DNA from: Woeseia sp.
GTDB lineage: Bacteria; Pseudomonadota; Gammaproteobacteria; Steroidobacterales; Woeseiaceae
Length of the DNA: 6,814 nucleotides
Assembly (NCBI GenBank): GCA_018701055.1
Contig: JABIUH010000272.1
Location: forward strand, 1 to 6,814
Direction of reading: 5' to 3'
Shown here one piece after another: positions 1 through 6,199 of this stretch. The notes below the pieces were generated by a model. That model was given only the letters and a program-made list of their open reading frames with translations. It was not told where the DNA came from and searched no databases. A program made the translations under genes and the position numbers. Position 1 is the stretch's first letter. Each line of letters starts with the position of its first letter.

Positions 1-2720
1 CCTTCCGGTCCTAAATCAATCACCCAATCGGCGGTCTTAATGACGTCGAGATTGTGTTCGATGACTAATACCGTATTTCCTTTGTCGCGCAGTCGATGCA
101 ATACCGCGAGCAAATGTCCGATGTCGTGAAAGTGCAGGCCAGTGGTTGGCTCATCGAGAATGTAAAGTGTGTTGCCCGTATCCCGTTTTGACAATTCCTT
201 TGCCAACTTGACCCGTTGTGCCTCACCGCCGGACAGCGTCGTTGCATTCTGTCCCAGGTGAACATATGCCAGGCCAACATCGATCAGTGTTTGCAGTTTC
301 TTTGCCAGCACAGGGACGTTCTTGAAGAATTCGCATGCGTCTTCGACGGTCATCTCCAAAACTTCGGTTATGTTCTTGCCTTTGTAGCGAATTTCGAGCG
401 TTTCGCGGTTGTAGCGCTTGCTACGACAGACATCGCAAGGCACATAGACATCTGGCAAAAAGTGCATTTCAACTTTGATAACACCATCGCCCTGGCACGC
501 TTCGCAACGACCGCCTTTGACGTTGAAACTGAAGCGGCCCGGCATGTATCCACGAGAGCGCGCTTCTGGGGTGCCGGCGAATAACTCACGAATCGGTGTA
601 AATAAACCGCTGTAGGTCGCCGGGTTTGAGCGTGGAGTTCTACCGATTGGGCTCTGACTAATATCGATAACGCGATCGATCTGATCCAAGCCAGTAATTT
701 TGTCGTGCGGTGCGGGGTTTTTACTGGTTCGGTTGAGCTCTTCAGCGACCGCCTTGTAAATTGTGTCGTTCACAAGCGTTGATTTACCTGACCCCGATAC
801 GCCTGTGACGCAAGTCATCAGTCCCAGTGGGAATGATACGTCGACAGATTTTAGATTATTCCCGGATGCGCCAGAGACCGTCAGCTGTTTCTTACTATTT
901 GGTTTGTTGCGTTTCTCTGGCACCGCTATTGATCGACGACCCGACAAATATTGCCCCGTCAATGACTGCGGGTTCTGTCTGATTTCTTCTGGTGTGCCCT
1001 CTGCAACTATTTGTCCGCCGTGCACGCCGGCGCCGGGCCCAATATCGACGACGTGATCCGCAGCGAGAATTGCCTCTTCGTCATGTTCGACCACAATGAC
1101 CGTGTTGCCGATGTCGCGCAGATGGATAAGCGTTCCCAACAAGCGCTTGTTGTCTCGCTGATGCAGGCCAATTGATGGTTCGTCGAGAATGTACATGACG
1201 CCAACGAGCCCGGAGCCGATTTGGCTGGCGAGCCGGATACGCTGTGCCTCGCCACCAGAAAGTGTCTCTGCGCTGCGATTTAGGGACAGATAATCAAGGC
1301 CAACGTCACTAAGAAAGCCAAGTCGAGCGCCGATTTCCTTCACGATTTTTTCTGCAATCGTCGCGCGCCAACCATCCAACGCCATCGTTTCAAAAAATTC
1401 GCGTGCTAAACCAACCGATAGATCGCTTATTTCAGGCAAGGATCGATCGGCGATGAAAACGTTGCGTGCTGAGCGGTTTAAGCGCGTGCCATTGCAGTCT
1501 GGACATGATTGGCTATTGAGATAACGCGATAGTTCCTCGCGAACGGCATTGGATTCAGTTTCTTTGTAGCGGCGATCTAGATTTGGAATTACGCCCTCAA
1601 ATCGGTGTTTTTGTTTAATTTCCATCCCGCGCGAGTTGGCGTAGAAAAACTCGATTTTCTCCTTGCCGCTGCCAAATAAGATCACTTGCTGCAAGTCTTC
1701 ACTTAAATCGAAAAACGGCGTTTCAATGTCGAATTTATAGTGCGTCGCGAGACTCTTAACCATCTGGAAATAGTACGTTGTCTTTCTATCCCAGCCGCGA
1801 ATCGCGCCTCCGGCCAGGGATAGATCCGAGTTGACGATGACCCGATCAGGATCGAAAAACTGCTTTACTCCAAGACCATCACAACTGGAGCACGCGCCAG
1901 ATGGATTGTTGAAGGAAAACAAGCGCGGCTCGAGCTCTGTGAGGCTGTAACCACAGATGTTGCAAGCGAATTTGTCGGAAAAGACCAGTTCTTCTTGACC
2001 CTCATCACCAATGTAGGCGATGCGAGCAACCCCGTCAGCCAGGCGCAGTGCGGTTTCGAACGACTCGGCCAGGCGGAGTTTGAGATCCGGTTTAATCTTG
2101 AAGCGGTCGACGACGGCTTCGATACTGTGTTTGCGTCGTAAATCGAGCTTGGGTGGGTCATCCAACTCGTAGACTTCGCCATTAATGCGTGCTCGAATAA
2201 ATCCCTGTGCCATCAGGTCCTGCATGAGTTGTACGTGCTCGCCTTTACGTTCGACGACAACGGGCGCGAGCAGCATCAGCCGGGACTCCTCCGGTAAGGT
2301 CATGACCTGATCGACCATTTGGCTGACGGTCTGCGCCTCAAGCGTGACGCCGTGATCGGGGCAGCGAGGTGTGCCGGCCCGGGCATACAACAAACGCAGA
2401 TAATCGTGAATTTCTGTGACTGTGCCGACGGTCGAGCGAGGATTATGTGATGTGGACTTTTGCTCGATCGATATCGCGGGCGACAATCCTTCGATGTGGT
2501 CGATGTCTGGTTTTTCCATCATCGATAAAAACTGTCTCGCATAAGCGGACAGCGATTCTACGTAACGTCGCTGGCCCTCCGCGTAGATCGTGTCGAACGC
2601 GAGTGAGGATTTACCTGACCCCGATAGGCCGGTGAAAACGATGAGCTTGTCGCGCGGCAATGTCAGGTCAATATTCCTGAGATTGTGGGTCCGGGCGCCG
2701 CGAATTTCGATAGATTTCAT
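1..2720 (-). CDS. uvrA: UvrA, excinuclease ABC subunit A (3' end cut by window)
   Basis: UvrA is the damage-sensing ATPase of nucleotide excision repair; as a dimer with UvrB it scans DNA, loads UvrB at lesions and leaves. It acts in the cytoplasm on the nucleoid. The 906 complete codons show the full tandem-ABC layout: first Walker A GLSGSGKS at residues 31-38, zinc-binding CxxC beginning at Cys253, first signature LSGGEAQR at 487-494 followed by Walker B ending LDEPS near 516, second Walker A GVSGSGKS at 640-647, second zinc module with Cys739, 742, 762 and 765, second signature LSGGEAQR at 829-836, and LDEPTTG near 855-861. Positions are colinear with E. coli UvrA (about 940 residues), so about 34 C-terminal residues lie beyond the left edge. 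The ATG at 2720 gives MKSIEIRGARTHNL, the normal family N-terminus, although no clear Shine-Dalgarno precedes it. It is divergent from the transporter gene. No frameshift is seen. Confidence 0.98.
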   Translation of the reverse strand, partial: MKSIEIRGARTHNLRNIDLTLPRDKLIVFTGLSGSGKSSLAFDTIYAEGQRRYVESLSAYARQFLSMMEKPDIDHIEGLSPAISIEQKSTSHNPRSTVGTVTEIHDYLRLLYARAGTPRCPDHGVTLEAQTVSQMVDQVMTLPEESRLMLLAPVVVERKGEHVQLMQDLMAQGFIRARINGEVYELDDPPKLDLRRKHSIEAVVDRFKIKPDLKLRLAESFETALRLADGVARIAYIGDEGQEELVFSDKFACNICGYSLTELEPRLFSFNNPSGACSSCDGLGVKQFFDPDRVIVNSDLSLAGGAIRGWDRKTTYYFQMVKSLATHYKFDIETPFFDLSEDLQQVILFGSGKEKIEFFYANSRGMEIKQKHRFEGVIPNLDRRYKETESNAVREELSRYLNSQSCPDCNGTRLNRSARNVFIADRSLPEISDLSVGLAREFFETMALDGWRATIAEKIVKEIGARLGFLSDVGLDYLSLNRSAETLSGGEAQRIRLASQIGSGLVGVMYILDEPSIGLHQRDNKRLLGTLIHLRDIGNTVIVVEHDEEAILAADHVVDIGPGAGVHGGQIVAEGTPEEIRQNPQSLTGQYLSGRRSIAVPEKRNKPNSKKQLTVSGASGNNLKSVDVSFPLGLMTCVTGVSGSGKSTLVNDTIYKAVAEELNRTSKNPAPHDKITGLDQIDRVIDISQSPIGRTPRSNPATYSGLFTPIRELFAGTPEARSRGYMPGRFSFNVKGGRCEACQGDGVIKVEMHFLPDVYVPCDVCRSKRYNRETLEIRYKGKNITEVLEMTVEDACEFFKNVPVLAKKLQTLIDVGLAYVHLGQNATTLSGGEAQRVKLAKELSKRDTGNTLYILDEPTTGLHFHDIGHLLAVLHRLRDKGNTVLVIEHNLDVIKTADWVIDLGPE

Positions 2721-2753
2721 GTGGATTGTGCAGAGATCGTCAAACAACCTGCT

Positions 2754-2783
2754 AATATACGCCGCCGCACGAACGTGGCGCAA
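2754..2783 (-). promoter_or_regulatory. Putative sigma-70 promoter of uvrA
   Basis: Reading the minus strand, a -35-like TTGCGC (2783-2778) is followed after 18 bases by TATATT (2759-2754), which matches the -10 consensus in five of six positions. Transcription would begin about 27 bases before the uvrA ATG. The -35 matches only three of six positions, so this is an inference from spacing and the good -10. No CTG-N10-CAG LexA operator overlaps it. Confidence 0.45.
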
Positions 2784-2808
2784 AGCCAGTTTGTTTTTGC
2801 ACTAAGAA

Positions 2809-2838
2809 CTCATATGGGTCGACACAGGACTTTATGAG
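2809..2838 (+). other. Hairpin in the uvrA-MFS divergent region
   Basis: The arms CTCATA-T-GGGTC and GACTT-TATGAG can pair over 11 base pairs, including two G-T wobbles and one bulged T, around the 7-base loop GACACAG. It lies 57 bases before the transporter start and has no T-run, so it does not look like a terminator. It could be a leader structure or a protein-binding dyad, or chance. No function can be assigned. Confidence 0.3.
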
Positions 2839-2895
2839 ACCAACGAACCCGATCCTTTGAGAGATCAGCGCCTTAGGCAGCCGCCACCCTAAAAC

Positions 2896-4095
2896 ATGAG
2901 CAAGAAATTCAGCCAGATTTTTAGCGCGATGTTGGCGCGAGAACGTCGCGCAGTAGGCGTAGTTGCGCTGATTGCGGTGTGCCGCATGTTTGGCTTGTTT
3001 GCGTTGCTGCCGGTCCTTGCGATTTACGCTGCGGACCTTGAATCTGCCACACCGACACTAATCGGCCTAGCGGTTGGCGGCTACGGCCTGACCCAGGCTT
3101 TGCTGCAAATTCCCTACGGAGCAGTGTCCGATCGCATCGGCCGGGTCCCCGTTATTCTCTTCGGGCTATTTTTGTTCGCCGCGGGCAGTGTGATCGCGGC
3201 AGAGAGTACGAGTATTTACGGAGTGATCGGTGGTCGACTGCTACAAGGTGCCGGCGCTATTTCGGCAACGCTTTCGGCATTGCTGGCCGACGCCACGCGT
3301 GAAGAAATGCGGACGCGGTCGATGGCGATTCTCGGCATAGGGATCGGAAGCTCGTTCCTGTTGGCTTTGATCATTGGCCCAGTGGTTGCCGCGGCGTATG
3401 GTGTGCGTTCACTTTTTTGGCTCGCTGCCGTACTAGCAGTGTTGGCCGCTGCGCTCCTGATGTTTCTCCCCCCTGGCATTAAGCGGCCGGCAGAGCGTCC
3501 GGAGCGAAATATTCGCCAGGCATTCAGACCTGATCTATTGCGATTGGACCTTTATATATTTCTATTGCATGTCCTTTTGACGGCGAGCTTTGTTGCGTTA
3601 CCGTTTCTGCTGCGCAATCAACTCGATATGCCGCTGGGTAGCCATTGGCAGATCTATGTTGGCGCGCTGGTATTGTCATTGCTTGGCACTGTTCCCTTGG
3701 TTATGGCAGATGAACGTCAGGGAAAAGCGGCAAACGTTGGAATCGCAATTTTATTGCTGTTGGTTGGTCAACTGACGCTGGCCTTCTTTGGCTCGACCGC
3801 AGGCGCGGTATTTGCGGCTTTGGCGATATTCTTTGCAGGCTTCAACTTTCTTGAGGCGGGGCTCCCCGCACGGCTGTCGATTCAGGCAGCCGGCGACATT
3901 AGGGGCGCATCGCTTGGTGTTTTCTCCAGCGCCCAATTTCTGGGTGCCTTTGCCGGCGGATTGCTGGGCGGGCTGTTCATTGGAGGCGGCAATCCATCTG
4001 CGGTCTTTTTAGCCGGGGCTATTCTCTGCGCGCTTTGGCTGCTGCTGCACCGCGTCAGCCGGCCTATGGCGGAAAAGCAGCGAAAAGAGCCCTAA
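2896..4095 (+). CDS. YajR-like major facilitator superfamily transporter
   Basis: This is a 399-residue inner-membrane protein with about 12 predicted membrane segments (roughly 20-45, 54-75, 84-103, 107-130, 141-164, 171-192, 215-238, 250-271, 279-298, 302-322, 338-362, 366-385). The central cytoplasmic loop is near 193-214. MFS motif A is visible as GAVSDRIGR (75-83), motif B as RLLQGAG (114-120), and a motif C-like stretch ends in GP at 161-162. The FALLPVLAIYA stretch of helix 1 and GVFSSAQFLGAFAGG (341-355) resemble E. coli YajR, a proton-driven MFS protein. E. coli YajR is about 454 residues with a C-terminal ferredoxin-like domain; this protein ends just after helix 12 and lacks it. 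Substrate is unknown. ATG 2896 has little Shine-Dalgarno support; Met12 (2929) is an alternative, since MLARERRAVG aligns with the YajR N-terminus. As I recall, Pseudomonas also has an MFS gene between uvrA and ssb. Confidence 0.9.
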   Translation: MSKKFSQIFSAMLARERRAVGVVALIAVCRMFGLFALLPVLAIYAADLESATPTLIGLAVGGYGLTQALLQIPYGAVSDRIGRVPVILFGLFLFAAGSVIAAESTSIYGVIGGRLLQGAGAISATLSALLADATREEMRTRSMAILGIGIGSSFLLALIIGPVVAAAYGVRSLFWLAAVLAVLAAALLMFLPPGIKRPAERPERNIRQAFRPDLLRLDLYIFLLHVLLTASFVALPFLLRNQLDMPLGSHWQIYVGALVLSLLGTVPLVMADERQGKAANVGIAILLLLVGQLTLAFFGSTAGAVFAALAIFFAGFNFLEAGLPARLSIQAAGDIRGASLGVFSSAQFLGAFAGGLLGGLFIGGGNPSAVFLAGAILCALWLLLHRVSRPMAEKQRKEP

Positions 4096-4124
4096 ATCGG
4101 ACTAGTATTTGGTGTGACAGAGCC

Positions 4125-4130
4125 TAAAAT
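4125..4130 (+). promoter_or_regulatory. Possible -10 element upstream of ssb
   Basis: TAAAAT matches the sigma-70 -10 consensus in five of six positions and lies 59 bases before the ssb ATG. No good -35 hexamer is found 16-18 bases upstream (the best frames read CTAGTA or TAGTAT), so the assignment is weak. It would let ssb be transcribed independently of the MFS gene, which is expected for an abundant essential protein. Confidence 0.3.
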
Positions 4131-4137
4131 ACGTACC

Positions 4138-4155
4138 CCGCACATCGACGTGCGG
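4138..4155 (+). other. Hairpin between MFS gene and ssb
   Basis: CCGCAC and GTGCGG form a perfect 6-base-pair, GC-rich stem around the loop ATCGAC. There is no following T-run on either strand, so it is not a standard intrinsic terminator. It sits just downstream of the putative -10 and would fall in the ssb 5' untranslated leader, where it could stabilise or regulate the transcript. Function is inferred only. Confidence 0.4.
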
Positions 4156-4178
4156 CCCTACTAATAAATCACCTGAAC

Positions 4179-4185
4179 AGGGGAG
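4179..4185 (+). promoter_or_regulatory. Strong ribosome binding site of ssb
   Basis: AGGGGAG ends four bases before the ATG at 4190. It is by far the strongest Shine-Dalgarno in the window, it fixes the ssb start, and it fits high SSB expression. Confidence 0.8.
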
Positions 4186-4189
4186 CACT

Positions 4190-4663
4190 ATGGCTCGCGG
4201 AGTCAATAAAGTAATTATCGTCGGCAATGTCGGCAACGATCCGGAAACTAAATATATGCCAAGCGGCTCGGCTGTCACGAACTTGAGCGTGGCCACAAAC
4301 GAGTCCTGGAAAGATAAGCAAACGGGCGAGCAAAAAGATCGTACTGAATGGCATCGCGTTGCGATGTTCGGCCGCTTGGCGGAAATCGCCGCGGAGTACC
4401 TTAGGAAAGGCTCTCAGGTTTATATCGAGGGCAAACTGCGTACGCGGAAGTGGCAGGATCAATCCGGCAATGACCGCTATTCAACCGAGGTCATCGCTGA
4501 CGAAATGCAGATGCTCGGTGGTCGCAGCAGTGGCGGCGCGCCAGCCATGAGCGGCGGACCCGGTGGACCCAGTGGACCTGGTGGGTCCGGTGGACCGCCA
4601 CCCAGTGCGCCACCACAGGGTCAAGGTGGGGGTAACGATTTTGATGACGATATCCCATTCTAG
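4190..4663 (+). CDS. ssb: Single-stranded DNA-binding protein SSB
   Basis: SSB coats single-stranded DNA during replication, recombination and repair, and recruits partner proteins through its acidic tail. The 157-residue protein has an N-terminal OB-fold (about residues 4-110) that begins ARGVNKVIIVGNVGNDPE. It keeps the DNA-stacking aromatics known from E. coli at the same positions: Trp40, Trp54, Phe60 and Trp88. A Gly/Pro/Ser-rich disordered linker (about 111-148) contains a short GPx-type repeat, and the C-terminus DFDDDIPF (150-157) is the canonical partner-binding tip. The start is set by the AGGGGAG site. The gene follows the MFS gene in the same direction and is 38 bases from miaB, so it may be co-transcribed with miaB. 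It is shorter than E. coli SSB (about 178 residues) because of a shorter linker. No E. coli-type LexA box is seen in its upstream gap. Confidence 0.98.
   Translation: MARGVNKVIIVGNVGNDPETKYMPSGSAVTNLSVATNESWKDKQTGEQKDRTEWHRVAMFGRLAEIAAEYLRKGSQVYIEGKLRTRKWQDQSGNDRYSTEVIADEMQMLGGRSSGGAPAMSGGPGGPSGPGGSGGPPPSAPPQGQGGGNDFDDDIPF
4556..4600 (+). repeat. Degenerate 9-base tandem repeat in the ssb linker
   Basis: Five consecutive 9-base units (GGACCCGGT, GGACCCAGT, GGACCTGGT, GGGTCCGGT, GGACCGCCA) lie in frame and encode Gly-Pro/Ser-x triplets, residues 123-137 of SSB. The units suggest linker growth by repeat slippage. Because the period is a multiple of three, copy-number changes would keep the frame. 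Confidence 0.75.
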
Positions 4664-4701
4664 ACAGAAATCGGTGCATTTTGACGTGAAAAGATTTGAC
4701 T

Positions 4702-6042
4702 ATGACGCCTAAGCTTTACATCAAAACGATGGGCTGCCAGATGAACGAGTACGACTCGGAGAAAATGGCGGATGTATTGCGTGTGTCTCACGGATACGAA
4801 TTGACGTCGGCGCCCGAAGACGCGGATTTGCTTTTGGTTAACACTTGCTCCATTCGAGAGAAAGCACAGGAAAAAGTGTTTTCTGAGCTTGGTCGTTGGC
4901 GTGCCTGGAAAGAGAAGCGTCCTGAGATCATGATCGGTGTCGGTGGTTGCGTTGCCAGTCAGGAAGGTGAGGGCATTCGAAAACGAGCACCGTTCGTCGA
5001 TATGGTATTTGGGCCACAAACCTTGCACCGATTGCCTCAAATGGTTGATGAGGTCCGTAGTCACGGCAATGGCGTAGTTGATATCTCTTTTCCAGAGATC
5101 GAGAAATTCGATTGCTTGCCGGAGCCGCGTGCAGAAGGACCTACCGCGTTCGTGTCCGTCATGGAGGGGTGTAGCAAATACTGTTCTTTCTGCGTTGTGC
5201 CGTACACCCGCGGTGAAGAGATTAGTCGCCCGTTGGACGATGTCATCAGCGAATGCGTGAGTCTGGCAGACCAGGGTGTCCGTGAGATCAACTTGTTAGG
5301 TCAAAACGTCAACGCTTATCGTGGACCGATGCATGACGGGCAAGTCGCTGATCTGGCAACATTGATTTATTACGTCGCGGCGATTGAGTCCATTGGCAGG
5401 ATTCGATTTACGACTTCGCACCCGATGGAATTCACGGACAGTCTCATTCAAGCTTATGCTGAAGTTCCGAAACTGGCTAATTACCTGCACCTGCCTGTAC
5501 AAAATGGTTCTGATCGTATTCTTGCGTTGATGAAACGCGGTCACACGACACTCGAATACAAGCAGAAGATTCGAAAACTTCGTGAAGCCAGACCAGACAT
5601 TTCAATATCGTCCGACTTTATCGTGGGTTTTCCAGGTGAAACGGATAAAGATTTCGAATCAACAATGAATCTGATTGCTAGTATAGGTTTCGATCAGTCA
5701 TTCAGTTTTGTCTATAGCGCTCGACCGGGAACCCCGGCAGCGAGTTTTGCCGATGACACGTCGATGGAAACCAAGAAGCAACGACTACAGTTGTTACAGG
5801 CGAGAATCAATCAACAGGCAATGAACATTAGTCGCGCAATGGTCGGCACAAACCAGTCAGTTTTGGTCGAGAAACCGTCTAAGAAGAGGTCACACCAAAT
5901 GGCGGGGCGAACTGAGAACATGCGCTGGGTTAATTTCGACGCTGACCCCTCGACTATAGGGCGATTTGTTGATGTCGTCATTACCGAAGCCATGCCGAAT
6001 TCACTTCGAGGGCGCTTGGTTGATAAGCGCGCAGCGGCTTGA
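4702..6042 (+). CDS. miaB: MiaB, tRNA-2-methylthio-N6-(dimethylallyl)adenosine synthase
   Basis: MiaB is a radical-SAM methylthiotransferase that turns i6A37 into ms2i6A37 in tRNAs reading UNN codons, which stabilises codon pairing. It is a cytoplasmic enzyme with two [4Fe-4S] clusters. The 446-residue product shows the N-terminal methylthiotransferase domain with auxiliary-cluster Cys12, Cys49 and Cys83. The radical-SAM CxxxCxxC follows as Cys157, Cys161 and Cys164 inside MEGCSKYCSFCVVPYTRGEE. LLGQNVNAYRG (198-208) and a C-terminal TRAM domain (about 375-441) with RTENMRWVNF and NSLRGRLV complete it. These match E. coli MiaB rather than its paralogue RimO. ATG 4702 gives MTPKLYIKTMGCQMNEYDS, the family N-terminus. 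A TTG two codons upstream (4696) is possible but unneeded. The Shine-Dalgarno is weak (GAAAAG, 4688-4693). It is shorter than E. coli MiaB (474) because it lacks the C-terminal extension. It lies 38 bases after ssb and precedes the PhoH-like gene, the usual miaB neighbour. Confidence 0.97.
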   Translation: MTPKLYIKTMGCQMNEYDSEKMADVLRVSHGYELTSAPEDADLLLVNTCSIREKAQEKVFSELGRWRAWKEKRPEIMIGVGGCVASQEGEGIRKRAPFVDMVFGPQTLHRLPQMVDEVRSHGNGVVDISFPEIEKFDCLPEPRAEGPTAFVSVMEGCSKYCSFCVVPYTRGEEISRPLDDVISECVSLADQGVREINLLGQNVNAYRGPMHDGQVADLATLIYYVAAIESIGRIRFTTSHPMEFTDSLIQAYAEVPKLANYLHLPVQNGSDRILALMKRGHTTLEYKQKIRKLREARPDISISSDFIVGFPGETDKDFESTMNLIASIGFDQSFSFVYSARPGTPAASFADDTSMETKKQRLQLLQARINQQAMNISRAMVGTNQSVLVEKPSKKRSHQMAGRTENMRWVNFDADPSTIGRFVDVVITEAMPNSLRGRLVDKRAAA

Positions 6043-6057
6043 TTTTAAATCTAAAAT
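6042..6057 (+). other. AT-rich inverted repeat at the end of miaB
   Basis: ATTTTA and TAAAAT are perfect 6-base arms separated by AATC, starting in the miaB stop codon. The stem is all A-T and would be unstable as RNA. On the minus strand the T-rich stretch directly follows the 6058-6097 hairpin, but no minus-strand gene is present to terminate. Confidence 0.3.
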
Positions 6058-6097
6058 AGTCGGCAATAGGCTCGTGCAACTACAAGATGCGCCGACT
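6058..6097 (+). other. Hairpin in the miaB-phoH gap
   Basis: AGTCGGC (6058-6064) and GCCGACT (6091-6097) are perfect 7-base arms around a 26-base loop, 15 bases after the miaB stop. On the plus strand GAGAAAATTC follows, not a T-run, so it is not a classical terminator. It may be a 3'-end stabiliser of miaB mRNA, part of the phoH leader, or chance. The loop carries ACTACAA (6079-6085), complementary to TTGTAGT further downstream (6145-6151). Confidence 0.45.
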
Positions 6098-6181
6098 GAG
6101 AAAATTCTTATGTCATCATTTATCTATACAGGCAAAGTGCGCCGTTGTAGTCTTAAATGCTGCTTATTTCTACCTAAACTC

Positions 6182-6186
6182 AGGTG
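6182..6186 (+). promoter_or_regulatory. Possible weak ribosome binding site of the PhoH-like gene
   Basis: AGGTG is the only Shine-Dalgarno-like sequence before the TTG start at 6200, but it lies 13 bases away, longer than the usual 5-9. With a TTG start this suggests modest translation initiation unless RNA folding brings the site closer. Confidence 0.35.
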
Positions 6187-6199
6187 TAACCACTAAACA

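Noticed and set aside
216..584. 122-codon plus-strand open frame opposite uvrA
   Set aside because: It covers the second zinc module and nearby conserved regions of uvrA on the other strand, and has low-information composition; it is a shadow frame.
2791..2818. Promoter for the MFS gene (TTGTTT, then TATGGG after 16 bases)
   Set aside because: Both hexamers match consensus poorly, and the -10 candidate lies inside the hairpin; not strong enough to annotate.
4169..4462. 97-codon minus-strand open frame opposite ssb
   Set aside because: It is antisense to the conserved OB-fold coding region and has no supporting signals.
4556..4600. CRISPR-like or mobile repeat
   Set aside because: The units are 9 bases, contiguous without spacers, and in frame within the SSB linker.
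4696..4701. TTG at 4696 as the miaB start
   Set aside because: ATG at 4702 gives the exact family N-terminus; the TTG adds two residues with no better ribosome binding site.
4660..5064. 134-codon minus-strand open frame opposite the start of miaB
   Set aside because: It lies antisense to strongly conserved miaB coding sequence, its translation resembles no family I know, and no ribosome binding site supports it; it is a shadow frame.
6058..6097. Intrinsic terminator after miaB
   Set aside because: A stem exists but A-rich sequence follows it on the plus strand; the T-rich side is on the minus strand, where no gene needs terminating.
5966..6196. 76-codon plus-strand open frame spanning the end of miaB and the following gap
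   Set aside because: More than half of the stretch up to 6042 overlaps conserved miaB codons in another frame, and its remainder, rich in basic residues and cysteines, has no recognisable similarity or ribosome binding site.
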